DNA of 64,000 nucleotides, from contig NC_018014.1 of assembly GCF_000265425.1 (NCBI RefSeq), positions 186,001 to 250,000 on the forward strand. The letters are read 5' to 3'. The notes beneath the pieces were generated by a model, which worked only from the letters and a program-made list of their open reading frames with translations, did not search any database and was not told the DNA's origin. The translations under genes were made by a program, and so were the position numbers. This DNA comes from Terriglobus roseus DSM 18391. GTDB taxonomy: Bacteria; Acidobacteriota; Terriglobia; Terriglobales; Acidobacteriaceae. This document shows positions 31,917-41,420 of the stretch, one piece after another; position 1 is the first letter of the stretch; every line of letters starts with the position of its first letter.

Positions 31917-34139
31917 CTAGGGCATGTCGGCGCTTACCTGCAGGGCGGTCACCGCTGCGTTCAACTCTTCGCGTACGGTTTGTTGTTCTGTTTGCAGAGC
32001 GGCTAACTGGGTCTTGAGTGTGTTGAGTGTGTCTTCCTGTGTGTTCAGTTCCTGTGTATAGCGCTTCACCAGGGAGCGTTCTTCTGCCGAGCCCTTCAGC
32101 GCTGCAAGGTTCTGGCGCAGGCGGTTCTGGTCGTTGATGAGGATGTTCGTAGCGCTGTCGTTTGCCGCGATCTTTCGATCGACCTCCGCGAGATGGCGCT
32201 TGGCCGTCAACACTGGCCGCAACGCTGCGACGACGCTGGGTGGATTGCCGTCGGTCTTCAGCAGCGCCTCAATCTGTCCTGCGTCGACGGTAGCAACACC
32301 GTAGCGCGTGTAGAGCGTATGGCGCTGACCCACACGCAGACGCACGGTCTGATTCGGCGCAGTCACGACGCGGAAGCGGTAGACCGTGGGCGTCGTCTCT
32401 TCGGGCTTTAGCTCGCTATCCAGGTCCCATCCGGGCAGGCGCGGTGCTTCCACGATGACGGCGCGGCTCTCGCTGGCGGCGTTGTGTACCTGGTACTCCA
32501 CCTCTTCCACCTCGCCCGCCTTTTCCGTCAGGATGCCGTTGGAGACGGTGATCTGCTGGACGCGGCGGGAGCGGTTGGCACGGGCGCCTGCGGGTGATTC
32601 CCGCGTGACGCGGACGGCGGTATCGGTGGCGTAGCTCAACAGACGGCGCTCGCCGGGATGGATGGGTTCCAGCAGGCCCTGACCGCTGAAGTTGCCGCTC
32701 TCGAGGATGGAAAACGATCCGCGGTCGAGCGTCAGGTTGCTGGTGTTCTTAATCCAGAGTGCCCGCAGAGCCGTGCGGTCATTGGCGGAGAAAAGCGTCA
32801 CTGGATCGACGTCGACCCTGGTCTGGAGAATCGGCACGAGGGCTGATTGGTTCTTCGCGATGGTGACCGGTTCGGTTAGTTTGTATTCGAAGAAATCGTC
32901 GAAGCCGCTGGTGGTGGTGGTGCGGGCTGCGATGGATGCTGCTGCGGAATCTTCATAGGCGATGGCGGCTGGTGCGGCGAGCGCTTGAGATCTGAGGTTT
33001 CGCCCGTTCATGGGAACGGGCGGTACGGCAGATTGTTCAGCGGCCACACCGACACCGCCCATGATGCCGCCTGCAGCGCCACCTGCGCTGCCCATACCTG
33101 CACCGACGACGCCGGCAACCCGCGATGGTGAGACCAAGGCATCTGCGGGTTCGCCTCCCTCGTGTGTCTGCGGATTCAGTTGCGCCTCCTGCGGCAGGCC
33201 GATCTCCGGACGGCGGGAGTAGTAGGGCTGCGAGATGGGTTGGATGAAGCTCTGCGGCGCGCCTGCGATGAGTGAGAGCTGTACGTTGTTCCAGTCGGCG
33301 CCGACGGTGTTGTCGACCACGGCCCAGCCCTGCAGCGTGGCCTGCTTTGGCCCGGTGCCGGCGCGATTGTCGAAGAGGATGCGGTAGGTCGACTTCCAGA
33401 CCGGCACCTCGGAGATGTAGGAGACGCGGACCTCGCGCGTGCCGCTGCCATTGTCGGAGAGGGTGAGGTGGCGCAGGCCGTCCTTGTGGTTGTCGGCGAG
33501 GATCTGCAGGTAGCGATTTACGTCGTTGTGCAGGGTTACGTCGAGCATGCGCACGCTGGTCTTCGCGTTGAGTTCGAAGGTGTGGACGGTGCCTGCGTCG
33601 GAGATGACGGTGAGGAAGTGGTGCTCGACGACGGGCGAGGCTTCGCCGTTGTCTTTCCTTGAGGGAGTGCTGCGCAACTCTACGTTCAGGATGCGTCCTG
33701 TGACGGCGGCGCCCAGGCCCGTCACCTCCACACGTGCACCGCGAATGGCGGTGTAGAAGTCCGCCGCGGTCGGGTCGGCTCCCAAGGAAAGCGGAAGGCT
33801 GCGCATCTGCTGCTCGACCGGTGTGGTGCTGTTGTAGCCCGCGCCAGCGATGCGGCCTCCGCCCAGGTCGACTGCTGTCAGCGTCTGCAGGACGTCGTTG
33901 AGCTGCGCTGTTGTGAAGTCGATGGTGACGCGTCCGTCGCCGGAGACGGAGCCGATGTGTTCGAAGAAGCCGACGCCGTTCTTGTAGAGCGCGACACGGC
34001 GGATGGGCAGCGAGGCAGGGGTCTCCGGCCTGCCCTGGGAGGTCGCGCGGGCTGCGGATGGGCGTGACGGCTGGGCTGTCAGGACGAGCGGGAAGGCCAT
34101 CAAAACCGCTGCCAGCGGCAAGGGAAGGGTGCGTGTCAT
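31917..34139 (-). CDS. DUF4139 domain protein, secreted
   Basis: This 740-residue exported protein has a signal peptide (LPLAAVLMAFPLVLTAQ). It begins with the RRVALYKNGVGFFEHIG strand, then long beta-rich domains characteristic of DUF4139/mucoidy-inhibitor-like proteins, a low-complexity Gly/Ala region near residues 345-375 (VGAGMGSAGGAAGGIMGG), and a C-terminal coiled coil (LAEVDRKIAANDS to LAALQTEQQTVREELNAAV). The role is probably in the envelope but is not established. GAGG lies seven bases before the ATG at 34139; a GTG one codon earlier is possible. It has no close neighbour on its strand. Confidence 0.78.
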   Translation of the reverse strand: MTRTLPLPLAAVLMAFPLVLTAQPSRPSAARATSQGRPETPASLPIRRVALYKNGVGFFEHIGSVSGDGRVTIDFTTAQLNDVLQTLTAVDLGGGRIAGAGYNSTTPVEQQMRSLPLSLGADPTAADFYTAIRGARVEVTGLGAAVTGRILNVELRSTPSRKDNGEASPVVEHHFLTVISDAGTVHTFELNAKTSVRMLDVTLHNDVNRYLQILADNHKDGLRHLTLSDNGSGTREVRVSYISEVPVWKSTYRILFDNRAGTGPKQATLQGWAVVDNTVGADWNNVQLSLIAGAPQSFIQPISQPYYSRRPEIGLPQEAQLNPQTHEGGEPADALVSPSRVAGVVGAGMGSAGGAAGGIMGGVGVAAEQSAVPPVPMNGRNLRSQALAAPAAIAYEDSAAASIAARTTTTSGFDDFFEYKLTEPVTIAKNQSALVPILQTRVDVDPVTLFSANDRTALRALWIKNTSNLTLDRGSFSILESGNFSGQGLLEPIHPGERRLLSYATDTAVRVTRESPAGARANRSRRVQQITVSNGILTEKAGEVEEVEYQVHNAASESRAVIVEAPRLPGWDLDSELKPEETTPTVYRFRVVTAPNQTVRLRVGQRHTLYTRYGVATVDAGQIEALLKTDGNPPSVVAALRPVLTAKRHLAEVDRKIAANDSATNILINDQNRLRQNLAALKGSAEERSLVKRYTQELNTQEDTLNTLKTQLAALQTEQQTVREELNAAVTALQVSADMP

Positions 34140-34289
34140 CACAGAACCTCATGCCCGCTACCGGCGGGTGCAGCTATAGACACCGTCCGTTCTGCATTTG
34201 GCACCACGCTGCACGAAGTTGTGATGAAAACGTATGCTTCTTCCCGTTTCGGTCAGCAGGTGGGAGCCGCCTGAGATAATCGAGAGAGC

Positions 34290-35312
34290 ATGATTCGTCC
34301 CCTTTCCAGCCATCCCCGGTCTGTACGCGCTGTTGCTTCCCTGCTGCTGGCTGCAGCGTTGTGTGTCACGGGATGCCGGGCGCAGGTGCCTGCGGCGGGT
34401 GCTGGTGGTGCGACGAATCTTTCGCCCGAGACGGCGCGGCGTGTGGCCTTGATGATCCGCACCAAGGCGGGTCTGCCGTTCAACTATGACGTGAAGGTGG
34501 GCGAGCGGAAACCGAGCCCGTACACCGGTTACGACGAGGTGACGGTTCTGCTTGGCGAATATGGCAAGCCGATGAAGCCGATGGAATTCCTCCTGAGCAA
34601 GGATGAGAAGACGCTGGCGCAGATGAACACCTTTGACATGTCGAAGGATCCTCGCGCGCTGGTGTCAGACGCGGGGCGTCCTGCGCGTGGCGCCAAGGAC
34701 AAGGCTCCCGTCACGATCGTGGTCTTCGATGACCTGGAGTGCCCGTTCTGCGCCCGTATGCACCAGGCGATCTTTCCTGCGCTGCTGGCGCGGTACGGCG
34801 ATAAGGTTCGCATCTCGTACAAGGACTTTCCGCTGGCGCAGATCCATCCCTGGGCGATCCACGCCGCGGTGAATGCGGACTGCCTGGCGGAGGAGAGTCC
34901 GACCGCGTACTGGAACATGGTGGACTACATGCATGCGCACCTGGATGAGATCGGTCTGGACCCGGCGACGCCTGCGGTGAAGGACAAGGCGCTGCCGGTG
35001 GCCCTGAAGCAGATCGACAAGGAGACGCTGGCTGAAGGCGCTCGTGCGAAGGTGAATACCAAGAAACTTTCGGCATGCATCGAGCGGCAGGATGAGACGG
35101 CTGTTCGCGCTTCGATGAAAGAGGGCGACGGCCTGACGGTGAGCGGTGTTCCCGCTTTGTTCGTCAACGGGCAGATGATCACGGGCGCGATTCCTATTGA
35201 ATTTGTCTACCGTGCCGTGGACGATGCGCTGACGGCGCAGGGCGTTACTCCTCCTCCGCCGGTCGCGCTTCCGGACCTGCAGGCACCGCCGGCGGCCTCG
35301 CAGGCACAGTAG
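34290..35312 (+). CDS. DsbA-like thioredoxin-fold lipoprotein
   Basis: This 340-residue protein has a lipoprotein signal (VTGC, lipid Cys29), an N-terminal extension (about 30-140) without clear homology, and a DSBA/thioredoxin domain with CPFC at residues 151-154 and the cis-Pro loop in TVSGVPALFVNGQMI. The helical insert NADCLAEESPTAYWNMVDYM is typical of DsbA-type proteins. It probably makes or isomerises disulfides in periplasmic proteins or acts as a membrane-tethered oxidoreductase. The Pro-rich tail PPPPVALPDLQAPPAAS is likely disordered. A parvulin lipoprotein follows 64 bp downstream, suggesting a periplasmic folding pair. Confidence 0.87.
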   Translation: MIRPLSSHPRSVRAVASLLLAAALCVTGCRAQVPAAGAGGATNLSPETARRVALMIRTKAGLPFNYDVKVGERKPSPYTGYDEVTVLLGEYGKPMKPMEFLLSKDEKTLAQMNTFDMSKDPRALVSDAGRPARGAKDKAPVTIVVFDDLECPFCARMHQAIFPALLARYGDKVRISYKDFPLAQIHPWAIHAAVNADCLAEESPTAYWNMVDYMHAHLDEIGLDPATPAVKDKALPVALKQIDKETLAEGARAKVNTKKLSACIERQDETAVRASMKEGDGLTVSGVPALFVNGQMITGAIPIEFVYRAVDDALTAQGVTPPPPVALPDLQAPPAASQAQ

Positions 35313-35376
35313 GGAAGAAGTCATTTCATCGTCCGGGAAGTGATCTTTCGGTCCGGGCGCGATACCATGACACGGC

Positions 35377-36462
35377 ATGCACTTGAACACCCCCAACTCG
35401 ACCCGCACCCGCGCACCCTGGCTGTTCGTTGCCGCTCTCACCGTCCTTTCGCTGGCTGCAACCGGCTGTAAGAAGGAGCATGGTGCTGACGTGGTGGCCA
35501 GCGTGAACGGCCACGCCATCATGCGGACGGATCTGGATAAGAACTTCGAAGACGCACAGCGCTCGAAGCAGGACCAGCAGCCGGAGACTGAGGAACAGGC
35601 GAAGAGCGACAAGCTCTCGATCCTGCGGACGCTGATCGACGGCGAGATCATTGAGCAGCGCGCTGCGAAGATGAATCTGACGGCTACCAATGAAGAGGTC
35701 GACAGCAAGCTGACCGAGATGAAGTCGCACTACACCGAAGAGCAGTTCAGCCAGATGCTCAAGGAGAGTGGCCGCTCCATCGACGAGGTGCGCCGCGATC
35801 TTCGCCGGTCGATCACGCTGGACAAGCTGCTGAACAAAGAGATCAACAGCAAGATCAATGTGACGGACGGCGAGGTGGGCAATTTTTACAACACCCACAA
35901 GGCTGACTTCAACCTGATCGAGAACAAGCTGCACCTGGCGCAGATCATCGTGACGGCGCAGGCTTCGCCTCAGGGCGCGCCCAATCTACAGGGCAGCAAG
36001 GCGACTACCGATGCCGACGCGCGGAAGAAGATTGCAACGCTGAAGGCACAGTTGGATAGCGGCGCGGACTTTGCGGCGGTTGCGGCGAACTACTCTGAGG
36101 ATCCGCAGACGGCTACGAATGGCGGCGACATGGGCTTTGTGGCGGAGTCGCAGCTACGCCAGGATGTGCCGGTGTGGGCGGAAGTCAGCAAGCTGAAGGC
36201 TGGCGAGAACACGCCGGTGATGCCGATTACGCCGCCGGGCGCGAAGGCTCCTGTCGGATACGTGATCTACCACCTGGTGAGTCGCGAAGTGGCAGGTCAG
36301 CGTGATCTGAACAATCCGGCGGTGCAACAGAGTATTCGCGACCAGTTGCGCAACACGCGCAGCCAGTTGTTGAAGAGTGCTTACCTGGAGATGTTGCGCG
36401 ATCAGGCGAAGGTTGAGAACTACTACGCGGAAGATATCTTCAAGGCTGGTTCGGCTTCGTAG
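35377..36462 (+). CDS. Parvulin-type peptidyl-prolyl isomerase lipoprotein (SurA/PrsA-like)
   Basis: This 361-residue protein has a lipobox LAATGC (Cys31). A SurA-N-like helical region follows (VVASVNGHAIMRTDLDKNF, then DEVRRDLRRSITLDKLLNKE), and then a parvulin domain at about 185-300 (LHLAQIIVTAQA, FAAVAANYSEDP, GGDMGFVAESQL). It resembles membrane-anchored foldases such as PrsA or PpiD that assist outer-membrane or secreted protein folding. It lies downstream of the DsbA-like lipoprotein, in the same direction. It ends before a hairpin shared with hpnI. Confidence 0.88.
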   Translation: MHLNTPNSTRTRAPWLFVAALTVLSLAATGCKKEHGADVVASVNGHAIMRTDLDKNFEDAQRSKQDQQPETEEQAKSDKLSILRTLIDGEIIEQRAAKMNLTATNEEVDSKLTEMKSHYTEEQFSQMLKESGRSIDEVRRDLRRSITLDKLLNKEINSKINVTDGEVGNFYNTHKADFNLIENKLHLAQIIVTAQASPQGAPNLQGSKATTDADARKKIATLKAQLDSGADFAAVAANYSEDPQTATNGGDMGFVAESQLRQDVPVWAEVSKLKAGENTPVMPITPPGAKAPVGYVIYHLVSREVAGQRDLNNPAVQQSIRDQLRNTRSQLLKSAYLEMLRDQAKVENYYAEDIFKAGSAS

Positions 36463-36485
36463 GCAAAGAAAGCATTTGAGAACAA

Positions 36486-36515
36486 GGAATCCTGCTACGG
36501 GCGTAGCAGGATTCC
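36486..36515. terminator. Hairpin terminator overlapping the hpnI stop
   Basis: A perfect 13-bp stem, GGAATCCTGCTAC (36486-36498) with GTAGCAGGATTCC (36503-36515), closes around GGGC. On the minus strand it is followed by TTGTTCTC, and the hpnI stop codon lies inside the stem. It is 23 bp after the stop of the convergent parvulin gene, so it can end both transcripts. Confidence 0.8.
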
Positions 36516-37655
36516 GCGTTTGAGGCGGAAGTGTTCGCCGCGCCAGACGACGGTGTCGTCTGCGTAGCTCCATGCCCAGATGAGCAGGCCGAAGCAGTCG
36601 CGCAATGGGATGAGCCAGAGGTCGCGCAGGACCTGTCCATCGCGCAGGATGCCCACGCCGACACCCAGCGCCAGCGCTACGCGTGCCAGCAGTACCAGGC
36701 TAAGCAGGGTGAAGCTGGGCAGAGCGAAGCCGGTGGCGATGACATTGGCCAGCGCCCACGGGATGGCGTAGGTGATGGCGAGGCCCACATACCCCGCTCG
36801 CCGCGCGTCGCGGACGCCGCGAGCCCAGCGCAACTGGTGCTGCCAGAAGCCTTCGAAGTCGTAGGCCGGGACATACGTCTCGACGATCTCGGGGGAGAGG
36901 ACGACGCGCATCCCGATGGCGTGGACGCGTGCGCCGAGTTCGTAGTCGTCGGCGAGATGTTCCAGGAGGGGAGTCATGCCGCCGATGGCTTCCAGTGTCG
37001 TGCGGCGCAGGGCCAGTGTGCTGCCCAGGCCGAAGCGGACGCCGCGGTCGAGCAGGCGGGAGGTGAGGACGCCGGGCAGGAAGTCGGTTGCGATGCCGAG
37101 GCCTTCGAGCCGGGCCCATAAGCCGGGCTTATCCGACGTGCGACCGGCATAAGGAGTTGTGACCATGCCGACGTTTGGTTGTGCGAGGTCGGCGGCGATG
37201 CGTGTCAGGTATTGCGGCCCGACGAGGATGTCCGCATCGTTGATCAGGATGACGTCGCCGAGGGCGTGCGGGACCATCTGCGAGAGCGTGCTCACCTTGC
37301 CGTTGGTGCCCAGGCGTTCGCCGCATGCGATAGCGCGGATGGCGGTTGTGGGGAACTCGGTTTTGAGGCGTTCGATCTCTGCGAGGACGTCTGCGTCGGC
37401 CGGGTCAGAGAGGCCGAGCAACAGTTCATACCGGCCGGCGTATTGCTGGGTGCAGTGGCTGGCGAAGGCCGCATAGCGCCGCGGGTCCATCCCCTTGATG
37501 GGCTTCAAGACGGATACGGTTGGCCATGCGGTCGGCTCGGGTGATCGCGGTTCGCGGCGGAAGGCACGCGCGGCCAGGAGTGCGATGAGCAGGTAAGCCA
37601 GGCCGGCGAGGGTCAGCACGGTCGTGATGAGTTCAATGATCTCTGCGGCAGTCAC
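36495..37655 (-). CDS. hpnI: Hopanoid glucosaminyl transferase HpnI
   Basis: The 386-residue GT2 enzyme has an N-terminal membrane helix (about 8-27), TVSVLKPIKGMDP, then the D1 region, DVILINDADILVGPQYL (D2), HLADDYELGARVHAIG (D3), and the HQLRWARGVR motif (QxxRW). C-terminal membrane helices follow. This pattern is typical of HpnI, which transfers N-acetylglucosamine to bacteriohopanetetrol. Its relative, ceramide glucosyltransferase, is an alternative, but HpnI fits length and ending. The start is GTG. Two permease genes lie just upstream (29 bp) in the same direction; other hpn genes are not in the window. Confidence 0.88.
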   Translation of the reverse strand: MTAAEIIELITTVLTLAGLAYLLIALLAARAFRREPRSPEPTAWPTVSVLKPIKGMDPRRYAAFASHCTQQYAGRYELLLGLSDPADADVLAEIERLKTEFPTTAIRAIACGERLGTNGKVSTLSQMVPHALGDVILINDADILVGPQYLTRIAADLAQPNVGMVTTPYAGRTSDKPGLWARLEGLGIATDFLPGVLTSRLLDRGVRFGLGSTLALRRTTLEAIGGMTPLLEHLADDYELGARVHAIGMRVVLSPEIVETYVPAYDFEGFWQHQLRWARGVRDARRAGYVGLAITYAIPWALANVIATGFALPSFTLLSLVLLARVALALGVGVGILRDGQVLRDLWLIPLRDCFGLLIWAWSYADDTVVWRGEHFRLKRGILLRP

Positions 37656-37684
37656 AACTCAAGTCTATGCGCCCTGCAGAGAAC

Positions 37685-38935
37685 CTATTCGTAACGCAGC
37701 GCCTCGATCGGGTTCAGGCTGGCGGCCTTCCACGCGGGATAGATGCCGAAGACCAGGCCGATGCCGATGGAGATGGTGAATGCCGCGATGACCCATGCGC
37801 TGGATAGGATCGATGGCAGAAAGACGTGCAGGGTCAGCGCGATCAGTGAGCCGAGTGCGATGCCCACGATGCCGCCGATGGCACACAGCACCATGGCCTC
37901 CAGCGTGAATTGCAGCAGGATAGTTCGCTTGGTGGCACCGATGGCTTTGCGCACGCCGATCTCGCGTGTGCGTTCCGTCACGGAGACGAGCATGATGTTC
38001 ATCACGCCGACGCCGCCCACCATCAGCCCGACGCTGCTCAACGCGAACATCAGCAGGAAGAGGCCGCCGGTGAGTTGCGACCACAGCCGTGTGAGTGAGT
38101 CGGAGCCGAAGATGGCGAAGTTGTCTTCCTTGTCGACGGGAACCTTGCGGCGGACGCGCAGGCGTTCGCGGACTTCTTCCTCGACGAGGGTGCGGTTCTT
38201 TGCGTCGTCGTATTTGAGGGTCACCCAGTAGTCGAGGATCTCCGGGTGGATGTAGTGGAAGGTCGTCAATGGGAAGTAGAGGAAGCTGTCGTTCGGGTTC
38301 TTGCCGGGGGTGAGGCCCTTTACGGGATCGAGGACGCCGATCACGGTGGCGGTAACGCCGGAGGTTGTGATCTCTTTGCCGATGGGATCTTCGGAGCCGA
38401 AGAGTGTTTCGGCGGTGTCATGACCCAGGATGACGATTTTCGCGTAGCGCTGCTGCTCCTGCTCGGTGAAGAAGCGACCGCGAGCGAGGTGCCAGTCATT
38501 GACGATGGCGGAGGTGAAGTTCTCACCGCCGAGGCCGACGTTCTCCTGCTTCTTGCCGCCGCCTTTGACCGTGGTCATGCCGGCGGCGCCGAAGTCGCCG
38601 AAGCTGGCGAAACGGAGTGCGGCAGAGGCGGCGACGACGTGTGGCAGGCCCTGCAGCGACATCATGTCGTCGTAGGTGAGTTGCTTGCGCGAGAGCTCTT
38701 CCAGCGTGGGGCGCGAGCCGAAGACGGGGAAGCGGAAGATGAAGAGGTTGTTCGAGCCAAGCTGGGAGATGATGCCGTTGACGCTCTCATTGAGTCCGTT
38801 GATCACGCTGGACATGATGATGACCGTGAGGACGCCGATGACGATGCCGAGCACGGTGAGGCCGCTGCGCAGCTTGTTGGCGCGCAGGGTATCGAGCGAG
38901 ATGGTGATGGTCTCTTTTACGTCTGAGAAGTTCAT
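37685..38935 (-). CDS. MacB-like ABC transporter permease
   Basis: The 416-residue protein has an N-terminal helix (LTVLGIVIGVLTVIIMSSV), a large periplasmic MacB core domain, and three C-terminal helices with the FtsX signature GVMNIMLVSVTERTREIGVR and KAIGATKRTILLQF. The ending LNPIEALRYE is typical. MacB-type systems move substrates across the periplasm by mechanotransmission and need an ATPase. No ATPase domain is fused or adjacent here. It is the second of two tandem permeases, 56 bp after the first, with a duplicated 17-bp block between (38940-38956). Confidence 0.88.
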   Translation of the reverse strand: MNFSDVKETITISLDTLRANKLRSGLTVLGIVIGVLTVIIMSSVINGLNESVNGIISQLGSNNLFIFRFPVFGSRPTLEELSRKQLTYDDMMSLQGLPHVVAASAALRFASFGDFGAAGMTTVKGGGKKQENVGLGGENFTSAIVNDWHLARGRFFTEQEQQRYAKIVILGHDTAETLFGSEDPIGKEITTSGVTATVIGVLDPVKGLTPGKNPNDSFLYFPLTTFHYIHPEILDYWVTLKYDDAKNRTLVEEEVRERLRVRRKVPVDKEDNFAIFGSDSLTRLWSQLTGGLFLLMFALSSVGLMVGGVGVMNIMLVSVTERTREIGVRKAIGATKRTILLQFTLEAMVLCAIGGIVGIALGSLIALTLHVFLPSILSSAWVIAAFTISIGIGLVFGIYPAWKAASLNPIEALRYE

Positions 38936-38939
38936 GACT

Positions 38940-38991
38940 TAGTCGCTCCTCAGCGCTTGCGCGTGCGATAGACAGCTGTGGCTGCGCATGG

Positions 38992-39009
<18 letters not shown>
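38940..39009. repeat. 17-bp direct repeat duplicating a permease C-terminus
   Basis: TAGTCGCTCCTCAGCGC occurs at 38940-38956 and 38993-39009. On the minus strand both copies read as the end of a permease: residues ALRSD, then a stop (TAA for the copy at 38940, TAG for the real gene end at 38992). The first copy sits directly before the start of the second permease gene (TAA GTC ATG). It looks like a relic of a removed or recombined permease 3' end. Confidence 0.6.
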
Positions 39010-40215
<1,206 letters not shown>

Positions 40216-40318
40216 GTATCACCCGTTTCCCAAGGGTACTCTTCGTTGCGAATGCGGAGATAGATCGTTTCGTGTGAATCTTTGCGGCCCGTGCCGCTTC
40301 CGCGCATCCAACGAATCG

Positions 40319-41392
40319 ATGTCTTTCCTGCGGCCTGCACGTTTCGAAAACGGAATCTACCTGAACCCCGTGCCCACTGAGGTGGGCGCCACGAAACACT
40401 TTCCCACGATCCTGCGCCGGTTGATCACCGGGAAGGAAGAGCGCGTGCCGCGCCGGCCGCTGGGGCCGTTCCACACCGATCCGGCGATCTTCCGCACCGC
40501 TCCCGCTTCGGGGTTGCGGATTACCTGGCTTGGGCACTCGTCGCTGTTGTTTGAGGTAGATGGCACCACTGTCCTGATCGACCCGGTCTTCTCCAAGCGT
40601 GCGTCGTTTGTGCAGTGGTTCGGGCCGGAACGCTTCTACGCGCCGCCGCTGCCGATGGCCGACCTGCCCCGGCTGGACGCCGTTTTGCTGACACACGATC
40701 ACTACGATCACCTGGACTCCGCTGCGGTGCAACAACTCATAGAACGTGCGCCAGCCTTTATTTGTTCCATGGGTGTGGGCGGACACCTGCGGCGCTGGGG
40801 CGTTCCGGCGGAGAAGATCCGTGAACTGAACTGGATGGACAGCACCGTTCTGCCCGGTATCGGGAACACGCCGCTGACCGTGACGGCGCTACCGGCGCGG
40901 CATTTCTCGGGCCGGTCTTTGAAGCGGTACGGCACGCTCTGGTCGTCGTTCGCGCTGCAGACGGCAGAGCGCAGCATCTATCACGGCGCGGATTCTGGCT
41001 ACTACGAGGGCTTTAAGGAGATCGGCGAACACTTTGGCCCGTTTGACCTGGTGACGCTTGAGATTGGCGCCTTCGATCCATTGTGGGACCAGATCCATCT
41101 GGGGCCAGACAATGCCATGCGCGCCGCGATGGATCTGCAGGCGAAGGTGCTGTTCCCGATTCACTGGGGCCTGTTCAACCTGGCCTTCCACGACTGGTTC
41201 CAGCCACCGGAGCGCATCACGGATCTGGCGGCCCAGGCGGGCCTTCCGCTTTGGCTGCCCGAGCCGGGCGCACCTTCGGAGTTTACGGGCGAGGCTGTGA
41301 ACACCAAGTGGTGGCGCCGTTACATGAGCCCCGTCCGCGATGGCAATGAGGCTACGGACGAAGGCGTGGCGAAGATCGCGATTCGCGCTTAG
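40319..41392 (+). CDS. MBL-fold metallo-hydrolase, UlaG/NAPE-PLD-like
   Basis: This 357-residue protein has the metal-binding motif LLTHDHYDHLD, preceded by ITWLGHSSLLFEVDGTTVLIDPVF, as in the UlaG/NAPE-PLD branch. Further ligands are likely in ALPARHFSGR and YHGADSGYYEGF, and the His in FPIHWGLFNLAF. Members hydrolyse phospholipid derivatives or lactones; no specific substrate can be named. Start is uncertain: ATG at 40319 begins the conserved sequence, but the frame is open to the promoter of the divergent permease, and no strong ribosome site is seen. Confidence 0.85.
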   Translation: MSFLRPARFENGIYLNPVPTEVGATKHFPTILRRLITGKEERVPRRPLGPFHTDPAIFRTAPASGLRITWLGHSSLLFEVDGTTVLIDPVFSKRASFVQWFGPERFYAPPLPMADLPRLDAVLLTHDHYDHLDSAAVQQLIERAPAFICSMGVGGHLRRWGVPAEKIRELNWMDSTVLPGIGNTPLTVTALPARHFSGRSLKRYGTLWSSFALQTAERSIYHGADSGYYEGFKEIGEHFGPFDLVTLEIGAFDPLWDQIHLGPDNAMRAAMDLQAKVLFPIHWGLFNLAFHDWFQPPERITDLAAQAGLPLWLPEPGAPSEFTGEAVNTKWWRRYMSPVRDGNEATDEGVAKIAIRA

Positions 41393-41420
41393 ATCTGCGT
41401 GATCACTGGCACTTCAACTA

